From JAGXFP01 sp039714535 (GTDB taxonomy: Bacteria; Desulfobacterota; Desulfobulbia; Desulfobulbales; JAGXFP01): a stretch of 46,936 bases of DNA. This document shows, in pieces, positions 16,687-25,914 of this stretch (its first letter is position 1; every line of letters begins with the position of its first letter). The notes below the pieces were generated by a model. It had not been told where the DNA came from, ran no database searches, and saw nothing but the letters and a program-made list of their open reading frames with translations. Where the stretch lies: NCBI GenBank assembly GCA_039714535.1, contig JBDLJC010000024.1:1-46936 (forward strand). The letters run 5' to 3'. Position numbers and translations under genes: made by a program.

Positions 16687-17934
16687 ATGCTTAATAGACA
16701 TACTCTTGTAACCTCGCTTGATATCGGGGCAAGTTCAACAAAGGCCGTAATCGCCGAAGTGGATAATCAGGGTTATGTGGAACTGCTCGGACATGGCCAG
16801 GCGCCCACCCATGGCTTTAAAGATGATGTGGTTAACGATATCAGGGAACTTGGTGATGCCATCTCCACCAGCATTGAAATGGCTGAAGAAATGGCTTCGC
16901 AGCGGGCCGGCTCTTTAGTGGTTGCCATTGGCGGCGAGCATGTTCGTATTGTCCAAAGTCACGGGGGGATCCCCTTACATAGAAGCGGCAGGGGAGGTGG
17001 CAGCCAGTATATCAGCAGGCAGGACATAAAAAGTGCCATCGATAATGCTGCGGCGGTACCTGTCTCAGTGGCGTTGCAGGTGCTTCACGTTCTGCCGACA
17101 AGATATTACGTTGATGGGGAAAAAGTCAGAAACCCCGAAGGGTTGAGTGGGGCTCGGCTCGATGTAGATGTGATGATCATTGCCGCCCGGCAATCTGTGC
17201 TTAATTCAATAATAAAAGCGGCGGAGTATGCCGATTGTCGCATTGGTAAGTTCTGTTATCGACCACTGGCTACTAGTCGAGCTGTCATGAGTGACCACGA
17301 AATGGATCAAGGGGCATGTCTGGTTGATATCGGTGGCTGTCATACGGATGTGGCTGTGTTTAGGGAAGGGAAGATGGTTTCCACCTCAACTCTGGCCTTG
17401 GGCGGTGAAAATATAACACTAGATTCAAGCAGTCATCTTGAGGTCGCGAGAGCTGAGGCGGAAAAGATAAAATTGAGCTATGGCCACTGTACTTCATTGT
17501 TGACGGAAGATGTTGAGTTTCAGGTGACCGGCGTTAGTGATGGCGCGTTGTGGCGGACAATCAAAAAGTCTGCCTTTGGCTATAACGTTATTCAGCCACG
17601 AGTTGAAGAGATTCTCGAAGAGTCTTTGATGGCAATATCCGGTTCAGGTGAACAGGAATCGTTGCCTGGTGGAGCGATCCTGACCGGTGGCGCCACCCTG
17701 TTGCCCGGCTTAACTGGGCTGGCTTCGGCTATATTCCCGTTTCCGGTAAATAGCGGGGTTAACTCCGGTTTTGAAAACATGGATGAAGTTTCGGCTGGTC
17801 CTGATCATGCCACGGCTTTGGGCTTGGTGTTGTTTGATATGGATCAGCGTATAAGTCGTCGTGAGGATGTTTTGGATAACCCCCTGGCCCGGTTGTGTGG
17901 CAAATTTCTGCGTAAGATTCATGCCGTTATATGA
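16687..17934 (+). CDS. ftsA: Cell division protein FtsA
   Basis: This 415-residue actin-like ATPase tethers FtsZ to the membrane. The phosphate loop SLDIGASSTKAVIAEV (residues 9-24), subdomain 1C (about 85-165), GARLDVDVMII, the second phosphate loop CLVDIGGCHTDVAVF (about 213-227), and GGAILTGGATLLPG are in place. The C-terminal RLCGKFLRKIHAVI fits an amphipathic membrane-targeting helix. Subdomain 1C contains a GRGGGSQYIS insertion. Start ATG 16687 has gagaggg upstream. ftsZ follows closely. Confidence 0.92.
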   Translation: MLNRHTLVTSLDIGASSTKAVIAEVDNQGYVELLGHGQAPTHGFKDDVVNDIRELGDAISTSIEMAEEMASQRAGSLVVAIGGEHVRIVQSHGGIPLHRSGRGGGSQYISRQDIKSAIDNAAAVPVSVALQVLHVLPTRYYVDGEKVRNPEGLSGARLDVDVMIIAARQSVLNSIIKAAEYADCRIGKFCYRPLATSRAVMSDHEMDQGACLVDIGGCHTDVAVFREGKMVSTSTLALGGENITLDSSSHLEVARAEAEKIKLSYGHCTSLLTEDVEFQVTGVSDGALWRTIKKSAFGYNVIQPRVEEILEESLMAISGSGEQESLPGGAILTGGATLLPGLTGLASAIFPFPVNSGVNSGFENMDEVSAGPDHATALGLVLFDMDQRISRREDVLDNPLARLCGKFLRKIHAVI

Positions 17935-17966
17935 TGATATGATGAATGGAAGATGAGAGGTCTATT

Positions 17967-19358
17967 ATGACAGCAGGGAAATCAGATTATCTTTTCTCAA
18001 TGGTAGAGGAAGAGGCGCGAACCAGAATAGTGGCCCTGGGGATTGGCGGGATGGGCGGCAATGCCATGGGTAATCTTGCTAAGACCGTAATAGATGGCTT
18101 GGAGGTATATTCTGTTAATACCGACATGCAGTCCTTGAATAAATGTGAGGGCAGTCAGCCGGTACAGATTGGCGCCAAAAGAACTGGCGGTAAAGGAGCC
18201 GGTGGGAACAGCGAAGTGGGGCGTCTGTCGGCCGAGGATGATATTGAGAAATTACGGCTGCTGGTGAAAGGGGCCGAGTTGGTTTTTGTTGCTGCTGGAA
18301 TGGGCGGTGGTACCGGCACTGGTGCGGCCCCGGTCGTAGCCAAGCTTTGTCGTGAAATGGGGATTCTCACCATTGGCATCGTTACCACCCCGATGGTTTG
18401 TGAAGGGCATCGGCGGATGGGAAAGGCCCAACAGGGCCTTGTTGAACTTCGTAGCCATGTTGATTCGCTGATGGTGATAGAAAATGAAAATTTATCTCTG
18501 ATTATGGACTGCGATGATGTGTCAATTATTGAGGTTTTCGGTCGAGCTGATGAGGTGATGGTAAAGGGAATCACCGCGATAAGCGGAATGATAAATACTC
18601 CTGGTTATATAAATCTTGATCTTGCCGACATACGCAATGTGCTGCAACGGCCATCTGCTGAGGAATGTGCCGATGTCTTGATTGGCGTTGGTAAGGCATC
18701 GGGGCAAGACCGCGCTCTAAAGGCGGCGGCGATTGCAATGGAAAATCCCTTGTTGGCTAATGGTGACATAAAAGGGGCGGATAACCTTTTAATCAACGTA
18801 TCTGCCGACGAAAATATGGGCCTTAATGAGGCCCAAAGCGTCATGGACATAATTGCTGAAAAGGCCGGGGATAGTGACCGTGAGATAATTATGGGAATTG
18901 TCACGGATAATTCTCTGGGAGAAAAGATCAGTGTGACGCTTATTGCCACAGGTCTGGGCTTTACTCGATCAAACAGTCCTGCAGTGGTAAAGATAGTTCC
19001 GGCAAAACAAACCAGCGGGACGTCGATTGGTGAGATTAATCATGCAATGACTGCTCCGGTTGTACCGTATAAAGGGGAGGCGGCCTGTACTCCGCAAACA
19101 GAAAATATATGTCAGAAGCAGTATGCTGGCGCTGAATTAATAGAAAATTTTGGTTCATCTCCTTTAATTAAAAGTACGGAATGGCAATCTCCTGCCTGTG
19201 AAAGGCGGGAATGTCGCTACAGTGACCAGGCAGTTGAAACTGTAGCCAGGTCAAGTTCTGCAATTGATATCCGCGAAGAAGTTAGCGCTTTCAAGCGGAC
19301 CAGGCAAAAGAATAGAAGAATATACCGAGAGCCGGCTTTGCGGTTGGCCTGCGGGTAA
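17967..19358 (+). CDS. ftsZ: Cell division GTPase FtsZ, divergent
   Basis: This 463-residue tubulin homologue has the GTP loops GIGGMGGNAMGNL, NTDMQSLNKC, the tubulin signature GMGGGTGTGAAP, and the T7 loop NLDLADIRNVL with both catalytic Asp residues, so GTPase activity is likely. It departs from common FtsZ after T7 (QRPSAEECADVLIGVG instead of the usual AxMGxG region) and at TTPMVCEGHRRM. A linker of about 130 residues ends in EVSAFKRTRQ, which resembles the C-terminal peptide but continues for about 17 more basic residues. ATG 17967 is chosen for its gagagg site over ATG 17946. Confidence 0.92.
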   Translation: MTAGKSDYLFSMVEEEARTRIVALGIGGMGGNAMGNLAKTVIDGLEVYSVNTDMQSLNKCEGSQPVQIGAKRTGGKGAGGNSEVGRLSAEDDIEKLRLLVKGAELVFVAAGMGGGTGTGAAPVVAKLCREMGILTIGIVTTPMVCEGHRRMGKAQQGLVELRSHVDSLMVIENENLSLIMDCDDVSIIEVFGRADEVMVKGITAISGMINTPGYINLDLADIRNVLQRPSAEECADVLIGVGKASGQDRALKAAAIAMENPLLANGDIKGADNLLINVSADENMGLNEAQSVMDIIAEKAGDSDREIIMGIVTDNSLGEKISVTLIATGLGFTRSNSPAVVKIVPAKQTSGTSIGEINHAMTAPVVPYKGEAACTPQTENICQKQYAGAELIENFGSSPLIKSTEWQSPACERRECRYSDQAVETVARSSSAIDIREEVSAFKRTRQKNRRIYREPALRLACG

Positions 19359-19402
19359 TTTTCTCCTCCTTCCCTGCGGCTGTGGGTTCGGTTACTCTTC
19401 CC

Positions 19403-19432
19403 CCTGACCGGACTCGCAGTCGGCCCTTTTAT
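19403..19432 (+). terminator. Weak terminator-like hairpin after ftsZ
   Basis: CCG-g-ACT...AGTCGG (about 19407-19421) forms a six-pair stem with one bulge, followed by gcccttttatt. It lies 45 bp after the ftsZ stop. The short stem and interrupted T-run make it a weak candidate. Confidence 0.3.
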
Positions 19433-19443
19433 TCCGTGGGCTT

Positions 19444-19617
19444 TCAAGAATACTTGCTTGCCATCTTCATCTTTCTCTTGGCATAACAGTCGATCGCCAT
19501 TTCCTTAGTCATTGCTTCTAGCAACTGAATAGTGATTTTGTTTTGCTGTTTTGGTTTAAGGTAATTGTCGTCTTGACTTGTAAATCCGATGTTGGTTAGC
19601 TGTTTTTGCTTTCTCAC
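19444..19617 (-). CDS. Possible small basic protein antisense to the ftsZ-ampG gap
   Basis: On the minus strand a GTG at 19617 opens 57 codons to TGA at 19444-19446. The product is helical and lysine-rich (ITIQLLEAMTKEMAIDCYAKRKMKM), unlike random translation. There is no clear Shine-Dalgarno and the start is not ATG. An in-frame TAG lies three codons upstream of the GTG. It fills most of an otherwise empty 440-bp gap. I recognise no family. Confidence 0.3.
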   Translation of the reverse strand: MRKQKQLTNIGFTSQDDNYLKPKQQNKITIQLLEAMTKEMAIDCYAKRKMKMASKYS

Positions 19618-19796
19618 ATATGACTAGCCAATGACAATTTTAACGCTGAAATTAGATGGGCTTCAAATCATAAAGTGGCTGGGTCAAACTGGGTCGAGCA
19701 AAGTTGCTTAATTTTCATTGCTGTTGGGAATCACGGTGAATTGCGGAATTCATACTGACTTCCAGTTTTGGTTGTCGGTGAATTTAGGAGGTGTGG
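19618..19796. other. Intergenic leader before the AmpG-like gene
   Basis: With the preceding 260 bp this makes a gap of about 440 bp between ftsZ and the permease. Apart from the weak hairpin and the possible small minus-strand gene already listed, only a strong aggaggtg Shine-Dalgarno at its end is clear. Confidence 0.4.
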
Positions 19797-21113
19797 ATGG
19801 ATAATAATCAGGTTGATAAAGCCAGTTTAACGAAGGCTATCTTCAGTAAAAGAATGTTAACCTGCATTTTTAACGGATTGTCGGCGGGGATGCCGTTGTT
19901 TTATATCTATCACTTGATTCCAGCCTGGTTAAGAAGTGAGAGTATTGATTTGAAGACCATCGGTCTCTTCTCTCTGGTGGGGATCCCCTATACCTGGAAG
20001 TTTATCTGGTCACCTTTAATGGATCGATATATCCCGCCATTTTTGGGAAGACGGCGAGGCTGGATGCTTATTACCCAACTCTTGCTTCTCGTTTCCATGG
20101 CATTAATGGGCCTGTTCGATCCAGCGCAGAGTATTTGGCTGATTGCCGGACTGGCAACCGCAGTGGCCTTTTTCTCTGCAAGTCAGGACATTGTTCTTGA
20201 TGCATACCGGCGTGAATTATTACCGGATAATGAACTTGGCTTGGGGAATTCGATGTATGTCAATGGTTATCGGGCGGCAGTTTTTATTCCCGGTGGCTTA
20301 GGCCTTATTTTAGGTGATTATCTGCCTTGGTCCCTGGTCTTCCTGGTAATTGCCTCCTTTATGCTGATTGGCATCATTAAAACCATGTTAATCGATGAAG
20401 CCGTTGAAATTATTGAGGCTCCGGTGACACTCAATGAGGCGGTGGTCAAGCCCTTTGTCGAGTTTTTCAGCCGAGACGGTGGGCTCGTTCACGGTCTACT
20501 GATCCTTGCCTTTCTCTTTCTTTATAAAATAGGCGATAATATGGCGACAGCCCTCTCAACACCTTTCTATTTAGATCTGGGATTTTCGAAGACAATTATC
20601 GGTTCGATGGTCAAATTGATCAATTTCTGGGCAATGATCACCGGCTCCTTTCTTGGTGGGGCAATTATTTATAAAACCGGCATTAATCGGTCCCTATGGC
20701 TTTTCGGAATGGTGCAGATGGTATCAATCCTCGGCTTTGCCCTGCTTGCCGAAGTTGGCAATAATATTACTCTGCTCGGCGTTGTTATTGGCTTGGAATA
20801 TCTTGGTGTTGGCTTGGGTGCCGCGGCTCTGGTGGCATTCATGGCCAGGGCAACAAGTATGAATTTTACCGCTACCCAGTTTGCGCTGTTTTCCAGCTTG
20901 ATCGCACTCCCCCGGACCTTTGCTAATGCGACGACCGGTTTTCTTATTGAGGGGGTAGGGCCGGCAGACGGGTTTTATTACGCTTTGTTGGGTCAGTGGA
21001 ATGGGATGGGCTATACCAACTTTTTTATATTTTGCACCATCTGTGCTATTCCGGGAATGGTCTTGTTGAAATGGGTTGCCCCGTGGCATGTAATTTCGGA
21101 TGATGCATATTGA
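19797..21113 (+). CDS. AmpG-like MFS permease (muropeptide uptake)
   Basis: This 438-residue membrane protein has about 12 helices. It begins with the AmpG-type segment SAGMPLFYIYHLIPAWLRSESIDLKTIGLFSLVGIPYTWKFIWSPLMDRY and has the loop RRRGWMLITQLLL and ASQDIVLDAYRREL (near residues 120-133), both characteristic of AmpG. AmpG imports GlcNAc-anhydro-muropeptides for wall recycling. Location next to mraZ-ftsA-ftsZ fits a wall-related role. ATG 19797 is chosen because aggagg ends five bases before it; an in-frame GTG at 19791 overlaps that site. Confidence 0.87.
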   Translation: MDNNQVDKASLTKAIFSKRMLTCIFNGLSAGMPLFYIYHLIPAWLRSESIDLKTIGLFSLVGIPYTWKFIWSPLMDRYIPPFLGRRRGWMLITQLLLLVSMALMGLFDPAQSIWLIAGLATAVAFFSASQDIVLDAYRRELLPDNELGLGNSMYVNGYRAAVFIPGGLGLILGDYLPWSLVFLVIASFMLIGIIKTMLIDEAVEIIEAPVTLNEAVVKPFVEFFSRDGGLVHGLLILAFLFLYKIGDNMATALSTPFYLDLGFSKTIIGSMVKLINFWAMITGSFLGGAIIYKTGINRSLWLFGMVQMVSILGFALLAEVGNNITLLGVVIGLEYLGVGLGAAALVAFMARATSMNFTATQFALFSSLIALPRTFANATTGFLIEGVGPADGFYYALLGQWNGMGYTNFFIFCTICAIPGMVLLKWVAPWHVISDDAY

Positions 21114-21445
21114 TAATACGGGGCTTAATAGTAGTTCTTAAGTTAAACCGCAATTATTTATAGTGCGCACACACCACGAATTAGTTCGCTTAGTAAAGGT
21201 AATATGAAAGTCCGTAGCTGTATTTAGATTTAGTGTCGCTGGGTTCAAATATTGATTTTTTTAACTGAAAAACTGGATTTTTATCCATCTTATGCTTTAC
21301 TTGCTTTTTTATCGAGAGTAATATATCGCTGATTTTAAAGGGAAAAGTATTCCGCTAGCATGTTTTGTCTGAGCAAAAAATAGGATGTAAAATCAGTAAT
21401 TATAATAGATGTACTGATATCGTTTATTAGACTGGAGACTTGAAA
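21114..21445. other. Intergenic region, nothing recognised
   Basis: About 330 AT-rich bp between the permease and the OmpA-family gene. I see no frame, hairpin or repeat of note. A ggaga Shine-Dalgarno lies at its end. The promoter of the downstream lipoprotein gene presumably lies here. Confidence 0.4.
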
Positions 21446-23473
21446 ATGATCGGGAGAAAAAAACCTGCGATTTACTTTTGTTTTGCTCTGGCAGTGCTTT
21501 TTTTGCTAGCCGGATGTTCTTCTATCCCGGGGGATAACTATGTTGTCCGTAAGGATAAATTTATCATAAAAGATGATAGTCGTCCTGTCAGTGATTACAG
21601 TGGCTCTGAAATTAATTATATCTCAAGGGGAGGGGGGCTTGTTCGTATCACTCCTAAGCGATCAGAGGAATTGGTGGAGGCCAAAAAAGATGAAGTTGCC
21701 TTGGCCCCGATTGATGCTGAATTTAAAGCTGCTGAAACTTCTAAGCAGCTAGCAGCGTTTGTCGTTAAATATGCCCCGACTGAACTTGCTTTTGTCGCAT
21801 TGCAACGTTTGGCCAGACCAGCAATCGATGCTCGTAATTGGTCTGCAGCTGTAAAAGTATTCGATAAGTATCGGGACAAATTTTCCTATTATAGCGATCG
21901 TATTAATGCAATAATTTCCATCCTGGAAGCTTCTGGAGAAGTTCGTAAAGTAGTTAATCTTGGCGGCGGCATAAATACTGCCGAAGGTGAATATAGCCCG
22001 ATTATTTCCTCTGACGGGAAGAAAATTTATTTTGCCAGAGATTGTGGCGAGTGCGATGGTGGAGAGGAAGTTTATGTTTCCCGTAAGGGCGCCGATGGCA
22101 GTTGGGGCCTCGCCAGGCGTTTTGGCGAGCCTCTTGCATCAAAGGGACACGAAATTCCTTTAGGTATTTCCGCTGATGGCAATAAACTCGCCGTTTTTGG
22201 TCATTATGAAGGTTCTTTAGGTCGGGGTGACATCTTTTTTGTCGAAAAAAACCAGGATGGTTGGGGAGGTTTGCAGCATTATCCTGCCCCGATCAATACC
22301 GCTAATTTTGAAAGTAATGCCATGTATACTGCGGATGGCAAAGCAATTCTTTTTGTTTCCACCAGGCCTGGTGGCGTAGGTGATTATGTAGAAAAAGGCA
22401 CTTTCTTTAACGGTAATTATGCCGGGAACACGGATATATATGTCTATACTATCGGAGCTGACTCTCAGAATGAGCTTATTAACCTCGGTTCAGTAATTAA
22501 TACCCCTTTTGGCGAGTATTCACCTTATCTTCATCCGGATGGTAAGACCCTTTATTTCAGTTCTGACGGTCATAATGGTCTGGGTGGGCTGGATGTTTAC
22601 AAGGCGACCAAACTGAATGGCGATTCTTGGACTGAGTGGAGCGAGCCGGTAAATCTCGGTAAAGAGGTTAACACCTCATACAACGATTGGGGCTATCAAG
22701 TTGCTGCTGCCGGAGAGGACGCCTATTTTGCCAGAAACAATCTGGTTGACGGTTTCGGCGGCAGCGACATTTTTTCGGTCAGTTTGCCTCAGGTAGTGAG
22801 ACCTAGTACGGTTGTAACAATAAGCGGCATTGTTACAGACCCCCAAGGTGATTCACTGGTTGCCGATATTCGTTGGGATGACCTAGATGCCCAAAAAGAG
22901 GTTGGCTACGCCAGCAGTGACCCGATAACCGGTGAGTATCTGATTCATCTGCCTTCTGGCGGGAATTATGGCTATTACGCTGAAAAAGCAGGGTATATCG
23001 GTGAATCTGAGCATTTTGATCTTAGGGAATATTCAGACGCTTATAAGGAATTTTCCTTGGACATTGTTCTTTTTCCGATTGAGCAACCCGTAGAAATAGA
23101 GCCTGAAATAATCGTCGAAGTTCCTTTTGATATAAGGATGAATAATATCTTCTTTGCCTTTAATCGGTCGGATCTGCAGCCGGAATCCTATATGGAAATG
23201 AAGCGCTGGATCAAAATGCTTGAGGAGAATGGTCATATCCATCTGCATATTTCAGGGCATGCGGATAGCATTGGTAGTGATTCTTTTAATCAGAAACTTT
23301 CGGAGAAGAGAGCCCGATCGGTGGTAGATTATTTGGTCGAGAACGGAATCGCCGAAGAAAGGTTGGTGGCTGAGGGCTTTGGTGAGAGTCAACCTGTTAC
23401 AACCAATGACACTGAGGAAGGACGTCAGCAGAATCGTCGTGTTCAGGTTAGGGTTATTAACTCAGTTAAATAA
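21446..23473 (+). CDS. OmpA-family lipoprotein with PD40 repeats
   Basis: This 675-residue protein starts with a lipoprotein signal (ALAVLFLLAGCSS, Cys near residue 24). Residues about 170-455 hold WD40/PD40-type beta-propeller units (GEYSPIISSDGKKIYFARD, GEYSPYLHPDGKTLYFSSDGHNGLGGLDVYKA). A carboxypeptidase-regulatory-like fold (about 465-545) and an OmpA peptidoglycan-binding domain (about 560-673; NIFFAFNRSDL, SGHADSIGSDSFNQKLSEKRA, NRRVQV) follow. It would be an outer-membrane lipoprotein anchored to the wall, with a propeller for binding partners. ATG 21446 has ggaga seven bases before it. Confidence 0.92.
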   Translation: MIGRKKPAIYFCFALAVLFLLAGCSSIPGDNYVVRKDKFIIKDDSRPVSDYSGSEINYISRGGGLVRITPKRSEELVEAKKDEVALAPIDAEFKAAETSKQLAAFVVKYAPTELAFVALQRLARPAIDARNWSAAVKVFDKYRDKFSYYSDRINAIISILEASGEVRKVVNLGGGINTAEGEYSPIISSDGKKIYFARDCGECDGGEEVYVSRKGADGSWGLARRFGEPLASKGHEIPLGISADGNKLAVFGHYEGSLGRGDIFFVEKNQDGWGGLQHYPAPINTANFESNAMYTADGKAILFVSTRPGGVGDYVEKGTFFNGNYAGNTDIYVYTIGADSQNELINLGSVINTPFGEYSPYLHPDGKTLYFSSDGHNGLGGLDVYKATKLNGDSWTEWSEPVNLGKEVNTSYNDWGYQVAAAGEDAYFARNNLVDGFGGSDIFSVSLPQVVRPSTVVTISGIVTDPQGDSLVADIRWDDLDAQKEVGYASSDPITGEYLIHLPSGGNYGYYAEKAGYIGESEHFDLREYSDAYKEFSLDIVLFPIEQPVEIEPEIIVEVPFDIRMNNIFFAFNRSDLQPESYMEMKRWIKMLEENGHIHLHISGHADSIGSDSFNQKLSEKRARSVVDYLVENGIAEERLVAEGFGESQPVTTNDTEEGRQQNRRVQVRVINSVK

Positions 23474-23498
23474 TTGTAGAAAACTTAAGATTTTGTAA

Positions 23499-23538
23499 AA
23501 ACAGGCCGCATCGGCAAGATGTGGCCTGTTTTGTTTAT
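23499..23538 (+). terminator. Rho-independent terminator
   Basis: A 14-bp stem (23499-23512 with 23518-23531, one G.U pair) encloses the loop ggcaa and is followed by ttttgttta. It lies 25 bp after the OmpA-family gene. Because the left flank is A-rich, it could also work for leftward transcription, although the facing trmL gene ends 230 bp away. Confidence 0.9.
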
Positions 23539-23766
23539 TGAGTAACTCAATTCTTTAATTACGGTCTTTGTTGAATTACGATGGTTTATTTGTTTTTAGG
23601 CAGAAGGCACAGTAATCGATTCTCTCCGACTTTCTTTCGGAGTTTCGCTGCTAAGCGATAACTTTGGGCTGCTTGATTGAATACTGATTACTTCCCTTCT
23701 GGTTTCAAAAAGATTCGGCGCTTTGGCGATCCAGATGAAATCGAGGTGTAAGGTGCGATTTCAGCT

Positions 23767-24228
23767 TTACTGCTGCCGGATGGCCTCGTAAAGGACGATC
23801 CCGCAACACATCGCCAAATTAAGACTCCTGATCTTGGGGTTTTCCATCGGGATGTTGAAGCAGCGATCAGGCAGGCTGTCGATAATATACGTTGGCAACC
23901 CCTTGGTTTCCTTGCCGAAGACCAGGAAATCGCCGGGTTTGTAAATACTTTGCGTGTATGGTTTGGATACTTTTTTACTTAGAAAATGCAGAGCATCGAT
24001 GGCGGCCTCGGCCAGGAATTCCTCAATGCTGTTCCAGTAAACAATTTTGACAAATTCCCAGTAATCAAGTCCGGCCCTCTTTAGGTGCTTGTCGTCTGTA
24101 CTGAAGCCAAGCGGTTTCACAAGATGCAGAATTGTGTTGGTCGCGCCGCATAAACGTGCAACACTACCGGTATTGGGTGGGATCTCCGGTTCAACCAAAA
24201 CAATGTTGAATGGTTTGTCTGTAGTCAT
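23767..24228 (-). CDS. trmL: tRNA (cytidine/uridine(34)-2'-O)-methyltransferase
   Basis: This 153-residue SPOUT enzyme methylates the 2'-O of nucleotide 34 in leucine tRNAs using SAM. It has NIVLVEPEIPPNTGSVARLCGATN (about residues 8-31), DYWEFVKIVYW, FGKETKGLP (about 103-111), and the trefoil-knot segment IPMENPKIRSLNLAMCCGIVLYEA, all typical of TrmL. Length matches the family. It lies 18 bp downstream of the M23 peptidase gene on the same strand. Confidence 0.94.
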   Translation of the reverse strand: MTTDKPFNIVLVEPEIPPNTGSVARLCGATNTILHLVKPLGFSTDDKHLKRAGLDYWEFVKIVYWNSIEEFLAEAAIDALHFLSKKVSKPYTQSIYKPGDFLVFGKETKGLPTYIIDSLPDRCFNIPMENPKIRSLNLAMCCGIVLYEAIRQQ

Positions 24229-24246
24229 TTAAGTGGATTTGCCTGC

Positions 24247-25635
24247 TTAAAGGAGAGCTAGGTGCCGGTCATTTTCCAAGGTCAGGCTGTTTACTGCCAA
24301 TAAAGAATTTGAGCTGTCCAGGTATAATTCCGGGATCAAGGAAGAAATCTTGTCCCGGAGTCCTGCCAGTTCTATTTCTTCAAGAGTGGACTTGGGGCGG
24401 TACTTAATTGAAAACGGATTTTTGAAGGTGCCATGGTGTTGCACCCTGTAATCGAGGTGCGGCCCCGTCGACAGGCCTGTTGAACCCACATAGCCGATTA
24501 TCTGCTTCTGTTTCACTCTGCTGCCTTTTTTCAGGCCCTTTTTGAATCGGGAAAGATGGCCGTAGTGGGTGCGGTAATCATTGCCGTGGGCAATGATGAT
24601 CTGTTTGCCGAAGCCGCCATTCCTCCTCAAAGAGACGATTTTGCCATCTGCCGATGCCATGACGGGGGTGCCGTGTGGAGCGGCCAGATCAACGCCGAGA
24701 TGGGGGCGGACTACGCCGAGGATTGGATGCTTGCGGCGCCAACTGAAGCGGGAGCTAACCCGACCGATTCGCACCGGTGAACGGAGAAAAGAAGCCCCCT
24801 GTTCATTGCCATTCCGGTCAAAATAACCATCCAGGTCTTTGTTGGGATTATATTTAAAGGCTTCGAAAAGTTCGCCGTTGGTTCGTTCGTACTTGCCGGC
24901 CAGGACAGGGCCGTAGCCGATAAAATCGCCGAAAAGATAATATTCCTCGACGATAAGGTCAAAACTATCGCCGATTCTGATCTCTGTGTTGAAATCGATC
25001 CTGGACGAGAAGATATCCGCAAAGGCGTAAACCAACTTGGGAGTTTTAATATCATCCGGGAAGGCGTTGAACAGCGTGGTGTTTACTTCCCCTGAGATAC
25101 GGATTTTTCTGGTTTCCAGAAATTTCTTGTCGCGCTCAACCTGGTAGCCATTATCTGTGTATTTAATCGTATAACTCTCAAGGGCGTTGACCTCATAAAC
25201 ACATTTTAAGAGTTCGTTGTTGTCGTCCATTTGGATCGAGTAACGGTCGCCGGGGCGTAGTTTCTTGAAATCCATTGCCTGTTTGAGATATTTGAAAACC
25301 AGAGAACTGGTTTGTTGGGGGACTTTGTGACGTTGGAAGGATTTGCTCAGGGTATCTCCTGCAAGTAGTTCCCCCCGAATGTCAAATGATTCATCGTCTG
25401 GATCATTACTGAAATTTTCCAGTGGCGATAACCTGTTCAATTCAAGAGATGGGGTAACGGAGGCCTTGGCATCTTTCAGGGATTTATTGCTGGGTAGATC
25501 TGTCAAGCCAGCAAACAAAATCATCATCAAGGAACAGAAGACTGTTAAAGTGATAAAGTGAAATGATGCTAGAAAATTTTTTAATGCGTGCATATCGTCA
25601 GCCTGGCCACCAAATTGAGAATTATATAAAAACAT
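24247..25635 (-). CDS. M23-family peptidoglycan endopeptidase
   Basis: This 462-residue protein has an N-terminal membrane or signal segment (FHFITLTVFCSLMMILFAG), a long middle region with LysM/OapA-like character (LLAGDTLSKSFQRHKVPQQTSS...LRPGDRYSIQMDDNN), and a LytM/M23 domain (about residues 300-425). The latter has HLGVDLAAPHGTPV and HYGHLSRF in place, but the usual HLH is HLD (STGPHLDYRV), so one zinc ligand is Asp. It would cut peptide cross-links in the periplasm. The start is uncertain: ATG 25593 (residue 15) is equally plausible and gives a cleaner signal anchor. Confidence 0.88.
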   Translation of the reverse strand: MFLYNSQFGGQADDMHALKNFLASFHFITLTVFCSLMMILFAGLTDLPSNKSLKDAKASVTPSLELNRLSPLENFSNDPDDESFDIRGELLAGDTLSKSFQRHKVPQQTSSLVFKYLKQAMDFKKLRPGDRYSIQMDDNNELLKCVYEVNALESYTIKYTDNGYQVERDKKFLETRKIRISGEVNTTLFNAFPDDIKTPKLVYAFADIFSSRIDFNTEIRIGDSFDLIVEEYYLFGDFIGYGPVLAGKYERTNGELFEAFKYNPNKDLDGYFDRNGNEQGASFLRSPVRIGRVSSRFSWRRKHPILGVVRPHLGVDLAAPHGTPVMASADGKIVSLRRNGGFGKQIIIAHGNDYRTHYGHLSRFKKGLKKGSRVKQKQIIGYVGSTGLSTGPHLDYRVQHHGTFKNPFSIKYRPKSTLEEIELAGLRDKISSLIPELYLDSSNSLLAVNSLTLENDRHLALL

Positions 25636-25914
25636 TTATAACAAATAATTGACAGTTTAGCAAAAAGTAAAAGATAAGGATTAACTGCTGGGGAGCAGAT
25701 CGAGCTCAGCCTGACTGCTTTTCGATGTCTCACGGGTTTGTTTATCTGTGGCGTCGGCTAATTTTGCCTAGTTATTTTCGTGGTTTCCTGTTAGAAATTT
25801 CCTTTGTCCAGTGGCGCGTCTTGTGATTCTGGGCGGTTTGACCGGTCTGGTTGAAAATGGTGGTATCTACAAGAGATTATAATTTTTCACTTAGTGGGGT
25901 TTGATAAGAAATAA

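Noticed and set aside
21225..21260. A tRNA T-loop-like gggttcaaat
   Set aside because: No acceptor stem, anticodon arm or CCA-side pairing can be made around it.
23600..23680. A fifth copy of the dispersed motif (gctaagcgata with a nearby CTCCGA/TCGGAG hairpin)
   Set aside because: Only nine bases match copy C and the second half of the motif is not adjacent, so chance similarity cannot be excluded.
25636..25914. A lysine riboswitch before lysC
   Set aside because: The 280-bp leader shows no recognisable lysine-riboswitch stems or conserved core. Only a TATAAT box is clear.
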